Positions 1-9,770 of a stretch of 64,000 bases of DNA are shown piece after piece. The DNA is from Lycium barbarum (lineage: Eukaryota > Streptophyta > Magnoliopsida > Solanales > Solanaceae), in NCBI RefSeq assembly GCF_019175385.1, contig NC_083340.1, positions 24,316,336-24,380,335 on the forward strand. Direction: 5' to 3'. Numbering within the stretch: the stretch's first letter is position 1; each line of letters begins with the position of its first letter. The position numbers were made by a program, and so were the translations under genes. Under the pieces are notes generated by a model. The model ran no database searches. It was not told the DNA's origin and was given only the letters and a program-made list of their open reading frames with translations.

Positions 1-92
1 CTAAAATTTCATAAAATAACTTTGTAAAAACTTGTTTGTAGTTTTAGTTTGTCTTTTAATAATTATACTTTAATATACTTGTCGGTCCCAAG

Positions 93-215
93 CCCGGATA
101 AAGGAGGAGGGTTGCCGAGGGTCAATCGGAAACAGCCTCCCTACCCAGGTAGGGGTAAGGCTGCGTACATCTTACCCTCCCCAGACCCTACTATTGTGGG
201 ATTACACTGGGTAGT
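93..215 (+). mobile_element. SINE fragment, solanaceous tRNA-derived type
   Basis: Shows the diagnostic block of a family common in nightshade genomes: a gagggtcaatcggaaacagc-like motif, then a GGTAGGGGTAAGG hairpin arm, then ctgcgtacatcttaccctcc and a gggattacactgggt end. The (TTG)n tail usual for the family is not clear, and the tRNA-like head is missing or eroded. A second copy lies on the opposite strand near 9.7 kb. Assignment is from remembered family sequence, not a search. Confidence 0.65.
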
Positions 216-295
216 GACCAAGACCAAGACCATACTTAGTTAGGGATATAGCTCAAAGGGGTGTAAGTGTAGGATTTTCATATTATAGGAAGTAT

Positions 296-615
296 CAGGG
301 GCGGAGCCAGGATTTTCAGCAAGGGTGTTCATATTTTAGGACAGGGGATGCGTGAGGAGAAAAAAAAACAACGCATGAAAAACGCAATGCCTCTAATGCA
401 AAAATAAAAAAATTGTGCCACAGCTGGGATTCGAACTCGCGTCTTGAGCAAGAGTTTGCACACCCTTAGCCGCTGGACTATCCTTTGTTTCTATGTCAAG
501 GTTGTTCATTACTAGTATATATCCACAAAGTTCTATATTTGACATAGGCATCCGACAATTTTTTCCGACGAAGGGAAAAATTGAACACCCTTGAGTAGGT
601 GTGGCTCCGCCACTG
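296..615. mobile_element. hAT-type MITE with 8-bp target-site duplication
   Basis: A 320-bp element begins CAGGGGCGGAGCCAGG and ends GTGTGGCTCCGCCACTG, forming imperfect terminal inverted repeats. It is flanked by a perfect 8-bp direct repeat, ggaagtat, at 288-295 and 616-623; 8-bp duplications and CAGGG ends are typical of hAT transposons. It has no transposase, so it depends on a helper. It carries a tRNA-like segment on the minus strand. A second element with similar ends and its own 8-bp duplication lies at 27777. Confidence 0.88.
428..480 (-). other. tRNA-like A-box/B-box pair inside the MITE
   Basis: Read on the minus strand, 480-470 gives TAGTCCAGCGG, which fits the pol III A box TRGYNNANNNG. 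Positions 436-428 give GTTCGAATC, which fits the B box GWTCRANNC. The spacing is about that of a tRNA gene or tRNA-derived SINE. A full cloverleaf with matching acceptor arms is not evident, so this is tRNA-related sequence rather than a working tRNA gene. Confidence 0.5.
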
Positions 616-732
616 GGAAGTATAAGTGTTTGACTTTAAAATATTGGGGTATCAGAAATATGTATATATGTGCATATTAGTTCGGACAACTTCTTTTATG
701 ATCAAAACTATTAAATGTTTTTAGACATATTA

Positions 733-1007
733 CTCCCTTCGTTCACTTTTATTTGTTCACGATACTAAAAATATGTTCACTTTTATTTGTCACTTTTAGA
801 ATATCAAGAGAAAAACGTATATTTTTTCATGTTTATTCTTAGCATCAATTACTTTTATTCCCCAAAACATTTCCCAAAACTTAAGACTAACAATCAATTA
901 ATATAGGTATTGTGGTAAAATGCCTGTAACGATTATTATTTCTCAAAGAATATGCTAAGTTCAAACTGGACAATTAAAATTGAACGAATATATCAACCTA
1001 AAAGGAG
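733..1007. mobile_element. Stowaway-like MITE
   Basis: Left end ctcccttcgttcactttta and right end ctaaaaggag with TA dinucleotides outside both ends (731-732 and 1008-1009) match the Stowaway (Tc1/mariner-derived) pattern CTCCCTCCGT...GGAG with TA duplication. The interior is AT-rich and non-coding. A related and better preserved copy lies at 3221-3482. Confidence 0.7.
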
Positions 1008-1009
1008 TA

Positions 1010-3218
1010 ATATCAGAACAGCCTAATTTATGAAAGATTGTTAAGTGGATGTGGTGCTCATCATTTCTATACAAGTTTCCTGCAGTTAATTAACAGGTGA
1101 TGAATGCGATCCTAACTGTCATAACCATGTTTAGCACTAATCAATAATTGCTTAATTAATAAAACAATTAGTTAATGGAAAAGCATCTCTTTTACGCCTT
1201 TTACTCCTATAAAGGAAGGAAAAATAAAGCTGGTTTTGGAATGATACAAATAGCTGAGCCACGTGTCAAGCTGTAGATGACGTGGATATATGCTGAGTCA
1301 GCATCTATCACATGGGTGAAAGGGAGAGAAACTATGCTTCTCTAAGCCATGTGGACAAAGTTGAACTACAAGACAGAGGAGACTTAGATGTGTCTTAGTT
1401 GTTCAATTGTATTAAACTAACAAAATATTAAATAAAAATTCTATTTATCACACACCATGTCCATCCAACTAATTCTGTCCATTGTTATTGTTACGGTGGG
1501 GGTACTCTAGTAAATGATTGGAGTTGGCTCCTTTTTTTCCATTTTTTTTATAACTTGCCATCATTTATTTTATTTTTTTAATTTCTCAATAATAATAATG
1601 CCAAGGTAGATTCCTTTAACTCAACCAACCCATTATCAAATAGATTGACATACATTAACAGTTCTCACCAATTTTCATTTCCCTTTTTTCGCCATTCTCT
1701 AAATGTAAAATGCTGAACAGCATAAATATTACTACGCCATAACTTTTATTGGTGATTGTTTCTTTTTATTAAGTATTAGTAAATACTTTTCTATTTAGCT
1801 TTATCAGGATTTTTCTCTTCAATATCAATTAATTGTTTAGACATTTATAATGAAAAATTAGGAGCCTTCCACTCAACAAAAATGAACCATAGTCTTTTTT
1901 TTTTTCAGTTGGAAACCTGAGTCTTATGTCCTTAAAAATTACAAAGGTATATGAGTAGATTTTGGTCATGAATACAAAATTCCAAATATATATAAATTGC
2001 TCTATAAAACTTTTAAGTTTTAACCAAAAATACTATACCTCATGAATGGAAAGAGAAATAATTTGGTGATGGAATTTGTGCCACTTGCTAAAATCAGAAA
2101 TTTTAGGAAATCAATTACTATTCGTTTCTTTTCTTTTCTTTTCTTTCTAGTACTCCATTCGTCGCATTTTAAATGTTGTTTATGATTTTAGCACATTCAT
2201 TAAGAAAATTAGATACATAATAGAGTTTATATATTAAAAAAAATATTAAATTTATTTTCTGACTACTAAATATTTATCTTTGTTTTCTTTTACTTCTTCA
2301 GTATATTATATTTTTTTACTTGCATATTTTAGCAAATTAAGAAAGACTTTTTTCCATTTTACTCTTATTATTAAGTAACTATTTCTTGAATTAATTTGAG
2401 GATAGTAGTCAAATTTAAATATTTAAAGTGCCATTAATTTGTAAATAGCTCATACAAGTAGATTATGTAGTCAACTTACAAATGCTTCTAGAAAGCCTTG
2501 CAACAGTTTCATGAAGAGGCTTGCAACCCAACACGTAACTTATAAGTAGCTCATGTATCCAACTTGCTGTTGGAATCTTATGGAAAATACTTGATCACGA
2601 ACCTTGCAGGAAATTCTTGAAAGCTTGAGACATGTCAATTAAGACATTGTCCTTAAAGATCTTTCACCCGGTATATAAAACTAGGAGCTAAAATCTCACA
2701 AAGATTAAAGAAGATAATCCAGCACTTTATAGTATGGGAAGAAGAATTTTGTATTGATCTATTTCACCAAAAGAGGAAGGACCTACCTTGATTTATAAAT
2801 GAGAAAAAACATCTAAAGAGATGGCTGTATGTCTGAATGAATGCTCCAACGTTTACATGGATTCAACGACATTAAGGGGGAGGAGTAAAGGCAATAAAGA
2901 GTAGTAAAAGAGTCTTGATATATTTGGAAAAGGAGCGTTAGTGATAGACCATAATAATGGTCAATTCATGCATTCCAGTAGTCAAAAACGGTTTTCCCAA
3001 ATTGAATACAAAGGGTATTAAAGTCTAATCAAAGGTTAAGAAATACGTTAAAACTTATTTTTGAGATATAATGTCTATTTTCATAACACTTGCAAGATGT
3101 TTCAAGAAAAGTGTTGCACCAAACTAAAATTAATTCATTTTGTACTTCAATCTCAAGATAAATAAAATTTCCCCCTCTCAAGATTCTTAGTTACATCTCT
3201 AGTTGCCTTGTGTTTTAT
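1010..3218. other. AT-rich intergenic DNA, no gene seen
   Basis: No reading frame with recognisable protein content was found on either strand. The stretch has short homopurine/homopyrimidine runs, including a ttctttctttt-like run near 2131, and a GC-richer patch with ACGTG-type sequence near 1255-1320. These may be degenerate repeats or distal regulatory DNA; nothing more can be supported. Confidence 0.5.
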
Positions 3219-3220
3219 TA

Positions 3221-3482
3221 CTCCCTCTGTTCACTTTTACTTGTCTACTATACTAAAAATAAATTTTTACTTTTATTTGTCCACTTCATCATATCAAGAA
3301 ATTTTTTTTTTTTTTTTTTTGTTTTACCCTTAACATTAATTACTCATTTTCAAATCATTCTACAAGTCCAATGAGACTATGTACCAATTAATATGAGTAT
3401 TATGGTAAAATACATACTTCATTTATTAAATCTTAAAGGGCGTGTAAAATAAAAATGAACAAGTAAAAGTAAACGGAGGGAG
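3221..3482. mobile_element. Stowaway MITE
   Basis: Well preserved terminal inverted repeats: ctccctctgttcacttttac at the left and gtaaaagtaaacggagggag at the right, each flanked by TA (3219-3220, 3483-3484). At 262 bp it is in the normal Stowaway range. A long T run lies near 3302-3320. Non-autonomous, with no coding capacity. Confidence 0.85.
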
Positions 3483-3484
3483 TA

Positions 3485-4203
3485 TAAAATAGACAGAAGG
3501 GAGCAATAATTAACAAATAACTGCTAGAGGGAAAAGTTAGAATGCCAGTTATAAAGGTTAGGTGCCGCAACAAATATTGCTTGGGGAATAATTATATTCA
3601 GCTTTGGAACTTTAAAAGGTAGACCCGCAATCATTTCTTAGGAAATTGATCCATTTCCAGACACGTTGTCTTTTTTTTTTTTTTCTTTTGCCTTCGTATA
3701 GTAATTTCTCATTCTTGTTAGATCTGGTCGAGAAAACTCAACTTAAGATATCTAAATATTTATTTTTCAAATTGATTATTCAAAAAAGAAAGCTCATCAT
3801 TATAAACCGTATATATTTCATAGTTGCCTATTTGATTATGACGAGGGCTTCATCTTTAATTTCACTTTCTCCATGTCTAGTGATTCCCTATCCTACAAAA
3901 TTTAAATATATAGGAAAGAAATAAAGTGAAAAAGAAAATACAAATAATGTAAAAGAATTATAAAGGAGTGTATTGGCTCTCACGTTCCGAACGCCAATTT
4001 TAGTTGAAGTTTCAAATTGACATAAATAAATTTAATAGCAACATGGACATAATAAATTTATTCGTCTTTTTGCCCTCTCTTTGTTAATTAAGTACTTAAT
4101 TGTATCTTTTTAAAACGGGGATAATTTCCTCCTGACAGTTCTTCATTTTGACTTCTATTTCGTTTACTTGATTAACAAGCACATTACTGTTCGAAAATCA
4201 AGA
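3485..4203. other. Intergenic DNA, no gene seen
   Basis: AT-rich sequence without convincing coding content. The longest frame (3646-3924) is T-rich, low in complexity and has no recognisable motif. Confidence 0.5.
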
Positions 4204-4210
4204 ATAACAT

Positions 4211-4441
4211 TGTTGAGCTATTCTTATTCAAGATGAAGAAGATGGCACTGATAGAGAGAGAGAGCAATTGAGAGAAGAAGAAATCTGAAAATCTTATTCA
4301 ATGATATGAAGTTCAGTATACTAGCCGTGTATATTTATATACAGGGTTAAAGCTTAACTAATCAACTAACTCTTTTAACTAACTAACTAACTACTTTATA
4401 ACTAATTACATGAGATGGTATAAAGACTAATCTACCCTTCA
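4211..4441 (-). repeat. Copia-1 3' LTR
   Basis: Starts tgttgagctattcttattc and ends ctacccttca; in element orientation it runs TGAAGGGTAG to a CA end. It matches 8918-9144 almost throughout, including the cttattcaatgatatgaag block and the repeated aactaacta run. The small size is ordinary for a Copia LTR. Confidence 0.9.
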
Positions 4442-5037
4442 ATACTCCCCCTCAAGCTAGGTGGCACGAATATATTAAGAACTCCTAGCTTGGAATTTAA
4501 GTACCGATGTTGCACCTTGTTTAGACCCTTAGTGAGGATATCTGCTGGCTGTTCAGTTGTAGCAATGTACTTTGTATTGATGATGCCTTGTTGAATCTCT
4601 CTAATGAAGTGGCAGTCTATTTCAATATGTTTGGAACGTTCACGGTAAACTGGATTTGCAGCAATTTGAATTGCTGCTTTGCTATCACAATAAACATTAA
4701 CTGGTGTTTGAACATTAGCACCAACTTCTTTAAGCAGACCTAGTAACCATACTGACTCAGACACTATTGTTGTCAGGCTTCTATATTCAGATTCTGCAGA
4801 GCTTTTAGATACTGTAGCTTGCTTTTTTGATTTCCATGATGCTAAAGAATCACCAAGCTTTATCAAAGAACCTGAAATTGATTTCCTGTTAAGAGGACAA
4901 GCTGCCCAATCTGCACCAGAATATGCAGTGATCTTGTTGCAGCCTTTAGTTGACGGTAATACACCTTGTCCTGGATCTTTCGTAATATATTTGACCACTC
5001 TTAGAGCTACTTCCATATGAGTAAACTGTAACTTCAA
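4432..5037 (-). pseudogene. Copia-1 RNase H domain
   Basis: A 201-residue frame holds the Copia RNase H region. It begins at the HMEVALRVVKYI segment that normally follows the RT domain, then has YSGADWAACPLNRKSISG, WKSKKQATVSKSSAESEYRS, VYCDSKAAIQIAANPV and SKHIEIDCHFIRE. The catalytic D/E/D positions are in place (D of GADWA, E of SSAESEY, D of YCDSKAA). The frame runs into the polypurine tract. RNase H would remove genomic RNA during reverse transcription. The upstream half of RT is out of phase and partly deleted. Confidence 0.9.
4442..4453 (-). other. Copia-1 polypurine tract
   Basis: On the minus strand the bases just before the 3' LTR read GAGGGGGAGTAT, a canonical plant Copia polypurine tract used to prime plus-strand DNA. 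It fixes the orientation of the element and the inner boundary of this LTR. Confidence 0.85.
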
Positions 5038-5039
5038 TA

Positions 5040-5632
5040 ATGCCTCTGAAAGCTTTGCATTTCATTGCCTTGGAGCTTGTTTTAAGCCCATACAAAGACT
5101 TTACAAGTCTACATACCTTTGAATTCTGCTTATTCTCCCCCTAACTTGAAAAGCCTTGCGGAAGAGTTGTGTAAATCTCATCAAATAAATCTCATTGTAG
5201 GAAGGCATTGTATACATCTATTTGACGTATATGCCAGTTGTGTGTAGTAGCTACTGAAAGTATAGTTCTTACTATTACCATCTTCACAATTGGGGAAAAA
5301 GTTTCGTGAAAGTCAATACCCTATCCTTTTGCCACCAATATTACCTTAAATCTTTTTACTTCACGTGAGGCCTTGTATTTTATCTTATATACCCATTTAC
5401 AGCCTATGGGGTGCTTACCAGGAGGTAAAGTTGTAATTTCTCAAGTACGATTATCTTTTAAGGCTTGGATTTCTTCTTTCATAGCCTTGATCCACCTAGG
5501 ATCCTTAACTGCTTGAGAGTAACTGGATGGTTCAATATCAGTGGAAATAGAAGTAATGTAGGCTTTATGTTTGGGAGATAGATTTTGATATCCAATGTAC
5601 TTGTTTAAGGCATATAGTGTGTCAGCATGCAT
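5040..5632 (-). pseudogene. Copia-1 reverse transcriptase, N-terminal half only
   Basis: From 5632 downward the minus strand reads DPRWIKAMKEEIQALKDN, the usual start of the Copia RT. With several stops and frame changes it continues through GCKWVYKIK-like, FHETFSPIVK-like and SLYGLKQAPRQ-like segments near 5085. Directly after an AKLSEALL segment the sequence jumps to the HMEVALRVV segment before RNase H. The region that should hold the YVDD catalytic motif, normally a few hundred base pairs, is absent. The deletion junction lies at about 5035-5055. Confidence 0.85.
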
Positions 5633-5829
5633 GTTCAGAGATACAAAATCTCTCTTCCATATAGGAGGATTTTTTGTTCTAGTTGAGTGTCTGGTTGTAG
5701 TTTCAGGTGGCTGAATTACTTGAGGAATAGGATCAGCTATGATCTGAGCATTTCAATCTCAACATTAGGTACTTCTGCCTTGTCAATAATTTGGTCCATC
5801 ATATCTTCATTATGCTCTTGATGTGGTAT

Positions 5830-6950
5830 TTATGGCTCCTCTATCATGTGTTGAGTAGCATTTGGAGTAGTATTTGTAGGAAAGTTAGAGAGTTCAGTTG
5901 TCATCAATTGTGTTTCAGGAGAACTGACAGGAAATAGTAGTTGACTTTCTATGTTTTTTGTAGCAAAAGGAAAAATATCCTCTCTAAAACTTACATCTTT
6001 GTTGACAAAGAAAGAATTCATAGCACTATCAAATAAAATATATCCCTTTTGAACCTCTGAATATTTCATGTGAATTGCCATTTTTGCTCTTGGCGTAAGT
6101 TTGTCATGTTCCTGAACTATTTTAGCAAAACATAGATAACCTAATACTTTAAGATGATTAAGGTTTGGTTTCTTATTATGCAGTTCCTCACAAGGTGACA
6201 TATTATTGATGTCTGTACTAGACAACCTGTTTATCAAATAAATAGCAGCTAGTACACAATGTCCCCAAAATTTTATTAGAGTTTTACCTTGAAATCTGAT
6301 AGCCCTGGTAATTTTCAATATATGTCTGTATTTCCTCTTAGCTACTCCATTTTGTTGAGGGGTATAAACACAGTTTTCTGATGAATTATGCCTAAAGTAA
6401 GAAACAACTGCTCACATATGAAATTAACAAATTCTGTTTCATTATCTGTTCTGATAATTTTGACACTTTTACCAAACCGAGTTTACACAAAGTTAAAGAA
6501 ATGCTTAAGAGATACACAAACATCTGATTTCTGTTTAAGCAAAAATAACCAAGTCATTTTAGTGTAATCATCAACAATAGTAAGAAAATACTTGTTGTCA
6601 TCAAAAGTTGTTGTTTTATAATGGCCCCACAAGTCTACATGAATCAGCTCAAATAAACTAATACTCTTTATACTACTAGAAGGAAATGTCATTCTTGCTT
6701 GTTTTGCACAAGGACATACTGTGCACTTAGTTACACAATCCTGAATACTTTGTATACTAGCAGTTAATATTCTCTTAAGAACTATAGAGGACACATGTCC
6801 ACATCTTCTATGCCATAAGCCTATATCACAATTGTTTTTCTCAAAAATTACCTCATTTGCTCTTGCATCCATAGAGGTATTAAGTGTGTTACGATTAGCA
6901 TGTGACATAAGCAGATACAACCCATCTTCTTCTTTACCAATCTCCCTCAC
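5830..6950 (-). pseudogene. Copia-1 integrase
   Basis: Two frames (6483-6950 and 5830-6318) hold the integrase. The first has the zinc-binding LWHRRCGHVS and CTVCPCAKQAR segments (H-H-C-C pattern), then LFELIHVDLWGHYK and FLTIVDDYTKMTWLFLLKQK of the catalytic core with its two Asp residues. The second carries LINRLSSTDINNMSPCEELH and the GKT/KVLGYLCFAK region. The 6319-6482 gap holds frame-shifted core sequence, including the segment with the expected catalytic Glu. Integrase would join element cDNA to host DNA; this copy is broken. Confidence 0.88.
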
Positions 6951-7065
6951 CTTCCTAGTGAAGAGATCCTGGAATATATAAAAATCAGGAAAAAATAGTA
7001 CAGAACACTTAAGTTCTTTTGTGATCTTAGATATAGATAATAAGTTGAATTTAAACTGCGGTATG

Positions 7066-7422
7066 TTAAAACATATCAGAAACTGTGTTTCTATAAGAGA
7101 TGGAATATTTTCCTGGATGAGTTACTTGTGTCATATCTCCATTTGGCAAACAAACTTTCTTTGGATTTGTGATCTTAACTACTGAATCTTTATTTAACAG
7201 TTTTATATCAGATACCATGTGATTAGTTTCCCCTGTATCTATAATCCATTCATGCACACCATCAGTTACTATAAAATATTTAGGTATACCTGCAATGTTT
7301 GCTAAAGGTGCTGAAGTAGATGCAGTTCTTGAGCCTTTGTTCAAGAGTTGGAGAATCTGCTCATATTGATCATTTGTAAAAAATGCATAGTTTCCAAGCT
7401 TTGTGGTGTCTGTCATCTGCAT
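7066..7422 (-). pseudogene. Copia-1 aspartic protease region
   Basis: The 118-residue frame has HEWIIDTGETNHMVSDIKL, the plant Copia protease active-site neighbourhood (normally WIIDSGATxHM). The catalytic Asp is kept; DSG reads DTG, also used by aspartic proteases. GATNH has become GETNH. The protease would cut the Gag-Pol polyprotein. It follows the gag zinc knuckle and is separated from the integrase by frame breaks. Confidence 0.85.
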
Positions 7423-8499
7423 TTAAGAGTTTGAACTTTCACCTGTCTCAACCTTTGAGTATGTATTCTGAGTGCATATATTAGTGTTATGAGCATAGCT
7501 AAACTGAGGTTGACACTTCTTGCCATACTGTTGTGAAAACTGACCAAAATGTGAAGCAGGACCGTTATTAGTAGCACCAGCAACATTTTCTTGCATCAAA
7601 TTGACATTGTATGCTACATTGTTTCCTGTTCCTTTTCTTTGAAACTTGAAATCAGAAGGATATCCAACCACCTTATAGCAACTCTCCTTACTATGCCCTT
7701 TTCTTTTGCACACCTCACATACTAGATTATCGTTTTTTCTTGAATCTTTGAGCCTGTCCTTGCCCAGTCTGTTTTTAGTGTACATAGCTAAGTCAAGATT
7801 GTTCACAACATTTGTTTAATTATTACTTAACACACTTGAAGTACCAACTACACTTTTTTACTTTCATCACTTATTATTATTGAATATGCCTGATTCACAG
7901 TGGGTAAAGGATTCCTAAGAAGAATCTGCCTTCCAGCTTTTGAATAGGTTTGGTTTAGCCCCATCAAGAATTGATACAACACAAAATCTCTTAACCTAGG
8001 ACACTCACAACTAGGTAAAGGAACCAAAGCCTCAAATTCTTCCCAAAGATCCTTTAATCTTGAAAAATACACAGAAACAAAAGCAGTACCCTGGGTTAAA
8101 GTAGAAATTTCTTTATGTATGTTGAAAGTTCTTGAACAGCCTTACTAAACCTCTCAGTTGGGTTATCGCACACTAATTGTGCATTCCTAACATACATTAT
8201 ACCACCTAGCAAATTTTTCGGGCCTGCATTCATGATCCAAGACAATACAATAGCATTACTCTTTCCCAGCTATCATGCATTATTTATGGGAAATTTTCTT
8301 TCTTAGTAGTTCCATTCACAATTCCTAGTTTGTTTCTTCCTAGCAATACGACTCTCATATTACTGAACCAAATTGGGTAATTTTCAATACCAGTTAATTG
8401 AAACGGAATCAATTGAATTCCGCTTACATCAGCCGGCGATGAGAACAATGGATGATTATAGTCAAGTTCTCCAATCTGATTCCCAGAGTTTTGAGTCAC
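7423..8499 (-). pseudogene. Copia-1 gag with CCHC zinc knuckle
   Basis: Three frames (8284-8499, 7848-8072, 7423-7806) give a plant Copia Gag. The start (MTQNSGNQIGELDYNHPLF) leads into the IENYPIWFSNMRVVLLGRNK segment. The middle has YFSRLKDLWEEFEALVPLP and FLMGLNQTYSKAGRQILL. The end has the knuckle CEVCKRKGHSKESC, a perfect C-X2-C-X4-H-X4-C. Gag would form the virus-like particle. The start at 8499 is preferred because the conserved Gag opening follows it at once. At least two frameshifts break it. Confidence 0.88.
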
Positions 8500-8693
8500 T
8501 TGCTCCCCTGGAACTCCATCTCATTTGTGACCTCCATTATTGAAGCCATTGTTGGGAATTTCATTTCGATCGTTTGTCATTTTTCAGAATCTTTGAGTTA
8601 ATCTTTTCTTGATCAGAAATTGACAGTATACAGCGAAAATTTAGACAAGAATGTAATTGAATCAACGAGCTTAATGTGGTAGCTCTGATACCA

Positions 8694-8905
8694 TGTAAAG
8701 AAAAATGGATCTTGGGCTTAACTCAACCCCAAAAGCTAGCTCAAGAGGGGAGAATTGCGCAAGTCCATATAAGGAGACCACCGATCTCATTAATCATCGA
8801 AGTAAGTATTTTTTTCATTCTTCAACACCCCACCTCACGCCCAGGACTAGACATCTATTGCATGGGCAATTTAATTTGAGGCCCAACAACGGGTGAGATG
8901 GGCCG
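8694..8905. repeat. Segment between duplicated primer-binding-site motifs (possible nested TRIM or solo LTR)
   Basis: A 212-bp block starting tgtaaagaaaaatgg lies between gctctgatacca (8682-8693) and a mutated copy gctctgatcca (8907-8917). It contains gggcttaactcaacccc and aaaagctagctcaagaggg, which I recall from a repeat found in many dicot genomes. It could be a small LTR inserted next to the primer-binding site, or an unequal-recombination product. The two motif copies are the visible evidence. Confidence 0.5.
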
Positions 8906-8917
8906 TGCTCTGATCCA
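8906..8917 (-). other. Copia-1 primer-binding site
   Basis: On the minus strand the bases next to the 5' LTR read TGGATCAGAGC, one base short of TGGTATCAGAGC, the initiator tRNA-Met complement used by most plant Copia elements. An intact copy of that 12-mer is further in at 8693-8682. Confidence 0.75.
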
Positions 8918-9144
8918 TGTTCTTATTCAAGATGAAGATGATAACATTGATAGATAAAGAGAGGAATTGAGAGATGAAGAAATCAGAAAATCTTATTCAA
9001 TGATATGAAGTTCAATATACAAGCAGTGTATATTTATATACATGGTTAAAGCTTAACTAATCAACTAACTCTTTTAACTAACTAACTAACTAACTACTTT
9101 ATAACTAATTACATGAGATGGTATCAAGACTAATCTACCCTTCA
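8918..9144 (-). repeat. Copia-1 5' LTR
   Basis: Begins tgttcttattcaagatgaag and ends ctacccttca, paired with 4211-4441. Differences are scattered substitutions and one extra aact repeat unit, so the insertion is not recent. Confidence 0.9.
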
Positions 9145-9678
9145 ATAACTTAAAGTTTCAATAAATTTGTTACAAGAACAATAATTTAAACAAAATTTCG
9201 TATGCAAGAACATTTTTATCTTTTTAAGCAAATTTATTGCAAGAAATTGCTACAGATGACCCTCGACAGGATTGGTGTTTACTTTTTGTTCTCATTTTGT
9301 TTATGCTCAAAAGTAGACATGTTTGAATTTAGGGGCAGGACAAATGATATATGTGCTCTTATAATAGAAGCCGACATATTGCAAGCTTCCAGAACAAGCT
9401 AGGGTCCGAATCAAAAGAGAATTTGTGACGATCCAGTATGATTTGTGACTTATCCAACATGGTAGCTAAGTTGAATATCACATTAAGTCATACCGGTTTA
9501 TCATGTTTTGCATACTACAATACATTGTTTTTAGTTCCTCTTACCGCCATTTCTATCACTCTTAATTTGAAATAAAAAGGTTATATCCGTACAATTTCAA
9601 AATTGAAGTGATAATATTTAAATAGCATTACAAAAAGTATCTTTTGACGCAATAACATACATAGTATAATCTTATAAG

Positions 9679-9770
9679 CGGGGTTTGGAGAAGATGGAGT
9701 ATACGCAGACCTTACCCCTTACCTTTGCAGGGTAGAGAGGATGTCTCCAATAGAGTACCTCGGCTCAAGA
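9679..9770 (-). mobile_element. SINE fragment, same family as at 93-215
   Basis: On the minus strand this reads cttgagccgaggtactctat, then a gtaaggggtaaggtctgcgt-like block and a ccaaacccc end, matching the body of the solanaceous SINE seen near the window start. It is truncated and diverged. Confidence 0.6.

Larger units (their letters stand above)
4211..9144 (-). mobile_element. Copia-1: defective Ty1/Copia LTR retrotransposon
   Basis: Complete by structure. A 231-bp LTR (4211-4441) and a 227-bp LTR (8918-9144) share most of their sequence. A purine tract lies next to the left LTR and an initiator-Met-type primer-binding site next to the right LTR, so the element reads on the minus strand. 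Domain order along that strand is gag, zinc knuckle, protease, integrase, reverse transcriptase, RNase H, the Copia order. The word ataac occurs just outside both ends (4204-4208, 9145-9149) and is a possible, imperfectly placed TSD. Frames are broken in at least six places and the RT active site is deleted, so it cannot move on its own. Confidence 0.92.

Noticed and set aside
428..480. Functional tRNA gene
   Set aside because: A and B boxes fit, but a closed acceptor stem and a normal anticodon arm are not evident, and it lies inside a MITE.
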